Assembly (NCBI RefSeq): GCF_000758665.1 | Contig: NZ_CP009285.1 | Span: 7,130,001 to 7,194,000, forward strand | Direction of reading: 5' to 3' | DNA: 64,000 nt | DNA from: Paenibacillus borealis | GTDB lineage: Bacteria > Bacillota > Bacilli > Paenibacillales > Paenibacillaceae | In this document: one piece after another, positions 58,609 through 64,000 of the stretch | Layout of the letters: every line of letters begins with the position of its first letter | Numbering within the stretch: the stretch's first letter is position 1 | Notes under the pieces: model-generated | Seen by the model: the letters and a program-made list of their open reading frames with translations, nothing else | Database searches by the model: none | Told to the model about the DNA's origin: nothing | Made by a program: the position numbers and the translations under genes

Positions 58609-58627
58609 TCCAGCCAGCCGGCATGAT

Positions 58628-58684
58628 AAAAGCCCTTCTCTCTCAACCGTCCGCAGGAATGGACAGTGGAGATGAAGGGCTTTT
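58628..58684. terminator. Terminator between yfkK and the pirin gene
   Basis: AAAAGCCCTTC/GAAGGGCTTTT stem with an inner GTCC/GGAC pairing, usable in both directions. Confidence 0.88.
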
Positions 58685-58728
58685 GTGCGTCATTGCTCCG
58701 TTATCGGCGTGACTGCTGCGTCAGGTAT

Positions 58729-59448
58729 TTACGGCAGATCAATCAGGATGAACTCTGCATCTCCGCCATTGCTTGTCCCTTTAATGGTCAGATCACAGCT
58801 CTTGCGGATACGCGCCGCATCTCCCTGCTGAAGCTGAAACACGCCGTCTGAGCAGCTAATCTCCAGATTGCCGGAAATCAGATAAATATGGGTGCGGCGC
58901 TCCTCTTGCTGCGGGTAATGCAGCTCCCGGTTCGTCTGCAGAAGGGACAAATAGACCGTAACATCCTCGCCCAGCTTCAGCGCTCCCTTGTCCGCTGATC
59001 CGGAAGCAACAGGAAGCAGGTTGTTCAGCTTAAGCTCTTCCGGAAAGAATCTGGCATCCCATCTCGGCGTCATTCCCGGACGGTCCGGCAGCAGCCAGAT
59101 TTGCAGAAAACGCACATCCGAGCTTAGGGACGGGTTCGTCTCCGAATGATTGATGCCTGTACCCGCGCTCATCATTTGTACACTTCCGGCCTGCAGATCG
59201 GCATGATTACCCAGATCATCCTGATGCTTCAGGACTCCGGAAACTACATAAGTGATAATCTCCAGATCATGATGCGGATGCTCATGCATGCCTTGCTCCG
59301 GCTTCAATTCATTGTCATTATGGGCCAGCAGCGCGCCAAAGTGGGCATTGCTGGGGTCATCGTAATCGGCAAAAGAAAAGCTGAATTCACTGTGTATCCA
59401 TTCTCTATTCGAAGTATGACGCTCTGCTGCTGTAACTACTTTTATCAT
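58729..59448 (-). CDS. Pirin-family bicupin protein
   Basis: This 239-residue pirin (YhhW type) has the metal motif HPHHDLEIITYV with H-x-H and E, then GSVQMMSAGTGINHSE with the fourth ligand. Members act as quercetinases or unknown redox enzymes. ATG 59448 follows TGGAGGTG. Single gene. Confidence 0.92.
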   Translation of the reverse strand: MIKVVTAAERHTSNREWIHSEFSFSFADYDDPSNAHFGALLAHNDNELKPEQGMHEHPHHDLEIITYVVSGVLKHQDDLGNHADLQAGSVQMMSAGTGINHSETNPSLSSDVRFLQIWLLPDRPGMTPRWDARFFPEELKLNNLLPVASGSADKGALKLGEDVTVYLSLLQTNRELHYPQQEERRTHIYLISGNLEISCSDGVFQLQQGDAARIRKSCDLTIKGTSNGGDAEFILIDLP

Positions 59449-59807
59449 AAACTTTGCACCTCCATAGATGTTGGAACCTTCTCCATATCTTAAACAGGGG
59501 ATAAATGCTCCTTATATGAGATGTATATAGGCGCTGTGATTTAGTATCTCTTACCCCCTTCCATTCTTCATCAATCAACCGTTTGTAAAGCCGTGAATGT
59601 GGCCGTTTATATATAGAAAAGACCCTTTATTGCCCGGATGCTTCCCTATACTCCGGCAATCTTTCCCATGCTCTCCAACTGTTTCAGTACATACCCCTAC
59701 GTTTATATACGAAGTAAGATACTTCAGGCTATCCTGAATTTGAATGACGGCAGGCAGCATAGCAGCCGGAGTTCAAATCACAATAATCTAATGAGGAGTG
59801 ATTGGTG
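59449..59807. other. Intergenic region between the pirin and YtxH genes
   Basis: About 360 bp. It holds the pirin ribosome binding site at the left and GAGGAGTGATTGGTG at the right. A sigma-B promoter would be expected for the YtxH gene, but I could not place one convincingly. Confidence 0.45.
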
Positions 59808-60344
59808 ATGAATAAGGCAGAAACGGAATATCCAGTAGAAAGCGGCGGCACATTTTTCAAAGGAATTTTCATAGGCGGTCTGCTCGGAGCAGCGGCGGCA
59901 CTGTTGTTCGCACCGAAACCCGGTCGTGAAATGCGCAGTGATTTGTCGGACAAGCTCTCGATTGCCACTGATAAAACCAAAGAGGTAGCAGGAGCTGTAA
60001 CAGACAAGACTAAAACGCTGGCAACTACAGTCAGCGAAAAAGCGACCGATCTGGCAGGTACAGTATCTGCTAAAGCCTCCGACATCTTCACAACAGTCAG
60101 TGACAGCAAACAACAAATTGCGGCCACCCTGTCGGAAACAGGCAAAAAGATTGGAGAAACCGTTAGTGATGCCTCCAAAGATGTAGCTAACGACGTTAAA
60201 GATGCCTCTAAAGATGTGGCTGATGAAGCCAAGGACACCTCAAAAGAGGTAGCCGATAAGGCTAAGGATGCTTCCAAAGACGTAGCTGACGAGGCCAAGG
60301 ATGCTAAAGAGGAAGTTAAATCCTCTTACAAATCCAGTTATTAA
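59808..60344 (+). CDS. YtxH-domain protein with LEA-like 11-mer repeats
   Basis: This 178-residue protein starts with the YtxH domain: one glycine-rich membrane helix (FFKGIFIGGLLGAAAALLFA) followed by PKPGREMR. The rest is a long amphipathic helix of 11-residue repeats with A, K, D, E and V (KDASKDVADEA, KDTSKEVADKA), like group 3 LEA proteins. It has no Cys. YtxH proteins are general-stress proteins; the LEA-like tail suggests protection under desiccation or osmotic stress. ATG 59808 follows GGAGTGATTGGTG. Confidence 0.85.
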   Translation: MNKAETEYPVESGGTFFKGIFIGGLLGAAAALLFAPKPGREMRSDLSDKLSIATDKTKEVAGAVTDKTKTLATTVSEKATDLAGTVSAKASDIFTTVSDSKQQIAATLSETGKKIGETVSDASKDVANDVKDASKDVADEAKDTSKEVADKAKDASKDVADEAKDAKEEVKSSYKSSY

Positions 60345-60378
60345 ACACGGCGATATACGGCCTGAACAGGCAGTAAAG

Positions 60379-60410
60379 AGAGCAGCCAGCTCGCCGTAGC
60401 TGGCTGCTCT
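60379..60410 (+). terminator. Terminator of the YtxH gene
   Basis: Perfect 13-bp stem AGAGCAGCCAGCT with a 6-nt loop, followed by CTATTTATG. Confidence 0.85.
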
Positions 60411-60521
60411 CTATTTATGCATGCCTTTTTTAGGCTTCTACCTCCACATTACGCCGGAATGGATCATACCCTTATATTCTCAATAAAGCCTGTTCCAGGC
60501 TATAGAAAGCAGGTACGCCTT

Positions 60522-60854
60522 ATGGGAGAAGCGGACAGCAGAACCAAAGCTTATGAAGTTGATGAGCATCCCTTCGAGCTGCGGCATGAGGTCAAACGCC
60601 TGAATGCACGGCTCGACAAAATCGCAGAATCACTCGAAAAATCTGAATTCAAGGATATCCTGGAGAATTATACGGACCCCAAGAAGCGGATCATTACCAA
60701 TCTGATGGCCGGGATATCCAGAGGCCTCGGGCTTTCCCTTGGCACTTTCGTTATCCTCGGTTTACTGGGTTATATACTCAGTTTGTTTCTTAATGTACCG
60801 GTTATCGGGGAATATCTTGGAGAAATCAAAAAATACATTGATGCCAACAGCTAA
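60522..60854 (+). CDS. DUF5665-family membrane protein
   Basis: This 110-residue protein has an N-terminal coiled-coil (VKRLNARLDKIAESLEKSEF) and a hydrophobic segment LGTFVILGLLGYILSLFLNV (about 68-90), the layout of DUF5665. ATG 60522 follows AGCAGGTA; an upstream open stretch includes the preceding terminator and is not coding. Its position between YtxH and sigB suggests a stress role. Confidence 0.75.
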   Translation: MGEADSRTKAYEVDEHPFELRHEVKRLNARLDKIAESLEKSEFKDILENYTDPKKRIITNLMAGISRGLGLSLGTFVILGLLGYILSLFLNVPVIGEYLGEIKKYIDANS

Positions 60855-60868
60855 ATAAATTTCCCGCT

Positions 60869-60917
60869 CACCCCTCCTGCAGCCTACTCCCTCCAGAATA
60901 GACTGCAGGAGGGGTGT
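60869..60917 (+). terminator. Terminator of the DUF5665 gene
   Basis: Perfect CACCCCTCCTGCAG stem with a 21-nt loop, followed by TTGCTC. Confidence 0.8.
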
Positions 60918-60959
60918 TGCTCGTGGAATCAAAGGTAAATTCGCCGGGCCTGCAACAAA

Positions 60960-60990
60960 ACAAGCCCTATCCCGGCGGGGAAGGGCTTGT
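60960..60990 (-). terminator. Terminator of rsbV-rsbW-sigB
   Basis: ACAAGCCCT/AGGGCTTGT stem followed by TTTTGTTG on the minus strand, 33 bp after the sigB stop. Confidence 0.85.
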
Positions 60991-61022
60991 CCTGCTGTTC
61001 AATATATGGGCATGCGTTTAGC

Positions 61023-61793
61023 TTAATAAGAGGAATTCGCCATAATCTGCTTCAGCTTCTCGGTAGCACGCTTCTGTATACGGGAAACACTCATCTGCGA
61101 TACTCCGAGCTTCTGGGCAATGGCACGCTGTGACTGGCCATCCTGGAACGCCAGCAGCAGTACCTGCTGCTCCTGTTCCTTGAGTTGTCCCAGCGCCTGC
61201 TGGAGATCCATTCGCTTCTCCACAGTCTCATAATCATTGGCATCTGAGCTGATTAATTCGCCAAGTGTAGCCCCCGTCTCTTCTTGGGAGAGCGGTGAAT
61301 CAAGGGAAACATAATGATAACATTCCCTGCCGGCCAGTACTTCCACGGTTTCTTCCACAGTAAGATCCAGATAGTGGGCAATTTCCTCCACCGCAGGGGA
61401 ACGTTCCAATCTAATGGTTAGCTCATCAATGGCCTGCTGTACAAGTGCGCCCTTCTCTTTGATCCGTCTTGGAACCTGTATGTACCAGGATTTATCACGC
61501 AGGAAATTCTTCATATGTCCGATCATGCTTTTCATCGCATAAGGCTCAAAAGGTATCCCGAGGCTGATATCATACTGCTGCAATAACCGGATCAGCGCCA
61601 TTTGCCCTACCTGGTACAGATCCTCATAGAGATCCGGACGGTTACGGGCAATTTTGCCGGCTGCCATCTTCACCATAGGCTCGTATTTACGGATAAGCAC
61701 TGTAGCTATTTCATTGTCTTTACTCTGCTGGTATTCCCAGATCAGGGTTACTGCTTCATTCATGGACTCTGGGGGAGTCACTTTGTCGTTCAT
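61023..61793 (-). CDS. sigB: General stress sigma factor SigB
   Basis: This 256-residue sigma-70 group 3 protein has region 2 (YEDLYQVGQMALIRLLQQYD, FEPYAMKSMIGHMKNFLRD), region 3 (VPRRIKEKGALVQQAIDELT) and region 4 (QRAIAQKLGVSQMSVSRIQK). With rsbV and rsbW just upstream it is SigB rather than SigF; no spoIIAB-like features differ, but the operon lacks spoIIAA-specific downstream genes. It overlaps rsbW by 4 bp. Confidence 0.88.
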   Translation of the reverse strand: MNDKVTPPESMNEAVTLIWEYQQSKDNEIATVLIRKYEPMVKMAAGKIARNRPDLYEDLYQVGQMALIRLLQQYDISLGIPFEPYAMKSMIGHMKNFLRDKSWYIQVPRRIKEKGALVQQAIDELTIRLERSPAVEEIAHYLDLTVEETVEVLAGRECYHYVSLDSPLSQEETGATLGELISSDANDYETVEKRMDLQQALGQLKEQEQQVLLLAFQDGQSQRAIAQKLGVSQMSVSRIQKRATEKLKQIMANSSY

Positions 61794-62242
61794 ACTTTCT
61801 CCTCGCTGAAATTAAGCCGCTTAGTCAGGGTAACGACTGTCCCTTTCCCTGCTTCGCTGATGACGCTAACGTCATCCATAAGCGCCTGCATTAGATAAAA
61901 TCCCAGTCCGCCCACCTGAACATCATTCAGCTCCTTGTCATGCAGCGTCATACGTTCATCGGACGAATCCAAACCGTCAAAGCTCTCCCCCTCATCTTTG
62001 ACAGTAATGGACAAGGCACTTGATCCTACTTCAAAGATTACATCAACCAAACCGTCTTCCTGCCCGTAAGCGTAAAGCACGGAGTTGTTACAGGCTTCCG
62101 AGACCGCTACCTTCATATCCTCAATATCTTCATACGTGAAACCCATCTTAGAGGCAATGCCATATAAATTAAGTCTGACGATATCGACATACTCTGCACT
62201 GGCGGGTAACTGAAGAACTACTCTTTGCACGTCATCACTCAT
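61790..62242 (-). CDS. rsbW: Anti-sigma factor/serine kinase RsbW
   Basis: This 150-residue GHKL kinase has the N-box EACNNSVLYAY, the G1 box VKDEGESFDG and G2-like GGLGFYLMQALMDDV. It binds SigB and phosphorylates RsbV on Ser. ATG 62242 is 18 bp after the rsbV stop. Confidence 0.92.
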   Translation of the reverse strand: MSDDVQRVVLQLPASAEYVDIVRLNLYGIASKMGFTYEDIEDMKVAVSEACNNSVLYAYGQEDGLVDVIFEVGSSALSITVKDEGESFDGLDSSDERMTLHDKELNDVQVGGLGFYLMQALMDDVSVISEAGKGTVVTLTKRLNFSEEKV

Positions 62243-62260
62243 CCTTAGTTCGATCCTTTC

Positions 62261-62599
62261 CTAGTGGGAATTCTCTTGGGGGGCAAAAAACTTGGAAATG
62301 CCGGTCATGTCAAACAATTTCTGTATTTGTGGAGGAACTTCCTCGACGGCAAATTTAACATCCATTCCATGTCTTGCTTTGAGAATCGACAACAAAATCC
62401 CGATTCCTGTGCTGTCAATATATCTCAAATCCTTAAGATTAATCACGAGATCAAGTCCCGTATCTCCCACCAGCGGTTCCATGACCAGACGGAAATCAGG
62501 AGCCACAGACAAATCAAGCTCTCCAATCAGATAAACGGTACATACTGTGCCTTCTGTTTCGGTTTTTGCGTGGAACTTTTCGCTTTTATGTGTATTCAT
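62261..62599 (-). CDS. rsbV: Anti-anti-sigma factor RsbV
   Basis: This 112-residue STAS protein has the phosphorylated Ser at S63 in RYIDSTGIGILL. Dephosphorylated RsbV binds RsbW and frees SigB. ATG 62599 follows AGGAGAG; a TTG 6 bp upstream is less likely. No RsbU phosphatase is in the window. Confidence 0.93.
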   Translation of the reverse strand: MNTHKSEKFHAKTETEGTVCTVYLIGELDLSVAPDFRLVMEPLVGDTGLDLVINLKDLRYIDSTGIGILLSILKARHGMDVKFAVEEVPPQIQKLFDMTGISKFFAPQENSH

Positions 62600-62695
62600 A
62601 GACAACTCTCCTGATAAATGTTTTCTTTACCAATAACCCTAATGGCACACTGTTGAAACAATAAACGGGACTTCGCGACTATGGTAATTAATGGA

Positions 62696-64000
62696 TCAAG
62701 CATTGAAAAGTGATGTATTCCGCTGTTCAGCGGGGTTATCCTTGACTGAATAACGGGAAATAATCTGTTTGATGCTGCTTAGCTTGAGCGGTTTGCTGAT
62801 ATAGCCATCCATTCCGGCAGCAGAGCAGCGGTTCTGAATGCCTTCCATGACATTTGCAGTCATAGCAATGATAATAGTCTTGTCGGGTGAACCAACGCTG
62901 TTCTCGCGGATCCGGGAGGTCGCTGCAAGCCCGTCCATCACTGGCATCTGCAGATCCATGAAAATAAAATCATAAGCAGATTTACGTGCCATCTCTACAG
63001 CCTGGCTCCCATCCTCGGCCACCTCAGCATTATAGCCCAGCTTGTCCAGCATGCTTACCATCAGGCGCTGGTTGATCGGGTGGTCATCTACAACAAGCAC
63101 CTTGCTCCGCCAATGGCGGTCTATCACTTTACCCGTACATTGTTCCTCCTGGCAACCGCCTGCCAGTTCATCCTCCGGGACAGCTACCTGTATCGTGAAT
63201 ACAAATGTAGCCCCCTTCTCTTCCATCGACTCCACACGGATATCTCCGCCCATCATCCCGACAAGCGATTTGCAGATGGCGAGCCCAAGGCCCGTCCCTC
63301 CGTATTTGCGGGTCATGGAGGAATCAAGCTGGGAGAATGGCTGGAACAGCCGGTCACATTTCTCCGGCGAAATCCCAATGCCTGTATCTTTAACAGTAAA
63401 TTCTACTACCAGTTTATTATCAGCTGTAGGCAGGCTGGACGCAACCAAATATACGCCGCCCTGGTTGGTAAATTTGACCGCATTGGCCACCAGATTGATT
63501 AACACCTGGCGTAAACGGGCCATATCCCCGTAAATGAGCTTCGGCAGCTTCTGGTCGATAAAATAGGCCAGCTCCAGGTTCTTTTTGCCTGCTTCCGCAG
63601 AAAATAAGCTAAATACCTCCTGGATGGTGGTTTGTAGCTCAAACAATTGCTCTTCCATTTCCATTTTGCCCGATTCCATCTTGGTGAAATCAAGGATATC
63701 GTTAATGACCGTAATCAGAGTATCTGCACTTTTACGGATGATCTCCGTGTACTCCTTCTGCTCAGGAGCAAGCTCCGTCTCCATCAGAAGATCGATCATA
63801 CCCACTACCCCGTTCATCGGCGTACGGATCTCATGGCTCATCATCGCCAGGAATTCGGTCTTGGCATTAGCGGCAATCTCCGCCTCTTCCTTGGCCTTGA
63901 TCAGTTCCCCGTTAATTCTCTCGAGTTCCTGCGTCTTCTGCTGCAGAAGCATTGACTGGAGCTGCTGCTTCTTGCTGGTCAGATACATATTTACAAAGCC
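62696..64000 (-). CDS. Hybrid histidine kinase-response regulator, 5' end beyond the window
   Basis: The visible 434 codons contain a coiled coil, the dimerisation domain with [12 protein letters not shown] (phosphorylated His), the ATPase domain with N-box [27 protein letters not shown], and a C-terminal receiver with [11 protein letters not shown] and phospho-acceptor Asp in [11 protein letters not shown]. The frame is open to base 64000, so the sensor part is off the edge. It lies 97 bp upstream of rsbV on the same strand and may feed into sigma-B activation, though no phosphatase domain is visible here. Confidence 0.9.
   Translation of the reverse strand, partial: GFVNMYLTSKKQQLQSMLLQQKTQELERINGELIKAKEEAEIAANAKTEFLAMMSHEIRTPMNGVVGMIDLLMETELAPEQKEYTEIIRKSADTLITVINDILDFTKMESGKMEMEEQLFELQTTIQEVFSLFSAEAGKKNLELAYFIDQKLPKLIYGDMARLRQVLINLVANAVKFTNQGGVYLVASSLPTADNKLVVEFTVKDTGIGISPEKCDRLFQPFSQLDSSMTRKYGGTGLGLAICKSLVGMMGGDIRVESMEEKGATFVFTIQVAVPEDELAGGCQEEQCTGKVIDRHWRSKVLVVDDHPINQRLMVSMLDKLGYNAEVAEDGSQAVEMARKSAYDFIFMDLQMPVMDGLAATSRIRENSVGSPDKTIIIAMTANVMEGIQNRCSAAGMDGYISKPLKLSSIKQIISRYSVKDNPAEQRNTSLFNA

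Overview
The window looks like chromosomal DNA of a Paenibacillus-type member of the Bacillota. The evidence is strong AGGAGG ribosome binding sites with frequent TTG/GTG starts, ygxA-ygzB-perR next to an rRNA operon, gatCAB, a sigY-yxlCDEFG operon, rsbV-rsbW-sigB, a spore protease-like YyaC, and LplB/LplC/LipO-type sugar ABC transporters paired with large membrane AraC regulators. The genus assignment is inference from gene content.

Layout: (1) 0.1-6.9 kb (+) is the right part of a bacterial microcompartment (BMC) locus. It has an unusual encapsulation-peptide-like protein, two hexamer shell proteins, an unknown protein, a pentamer vertex protein, an adenine-deaminase-like amidohydrolase, a cyclase-family hydrolase and a DUF1989 protein. 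No aldehyde dehydrogenase is visible; the locus probably continues left of base 1. (2) 7.0-16.6 kb holds a membrane AraC regulator, a sugar ABC operon, a MATE exporter and an AraC regulator. (3) 16.7-19.7 kb is a GH2 beta-galactosidase. (4) 20.1-22.5 kb (-) is an allantoinase-like gene plus a cysteine hydrolase, behind a long leader with a variant purine-riboswitch aptamer and a terminator. This may be chemically linked to the BMC locus. (5) 22.8-24.2 kb is a MerR regulator divergent from an aldo/keto reductase. (6) 24.4-31.2 kb (-) is 16S-23S-16 tRNAs with no linked 5S. (7) 31.3-41.2 kb holds ygxA, ygzB, a GH18 protein, perR, a DUF4097-type membrane protein, a GNAT enzyme and gatCAB. (8) 41.7-47.6 kb holds an IDEAL protein, the sigY operon and a DedA/thioredoxin/MBL operon. 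(9) 47.8-51.7 kb holds sdpR-sdpI and an O-antigen ligase/TPR protein with a 24-residue tandem repeat. (10) 52.6-64 kb holds a methyltransferase, a DUF6483 protein, a regulator/MFS pair, an alpha/beta hydrolase, yyaC, yfkK, a pirin, a YtxH/LEA-like protein, a DUF5665 protein, rsbVW-sigB and a hybrid histidine kinase running off the end.

The most interesting points are the BMC locus with its odd first protein and altered amidohydrolase, the purine-riboswitch variant in front of the allantoinase-like operon, and a ~180-bp palindrome-rich intergenic repeat present twice (9.5 and 51.8 kb), each copy beside low-complexity DNA. Functions are read from sequence motifs only; no database search was possible.
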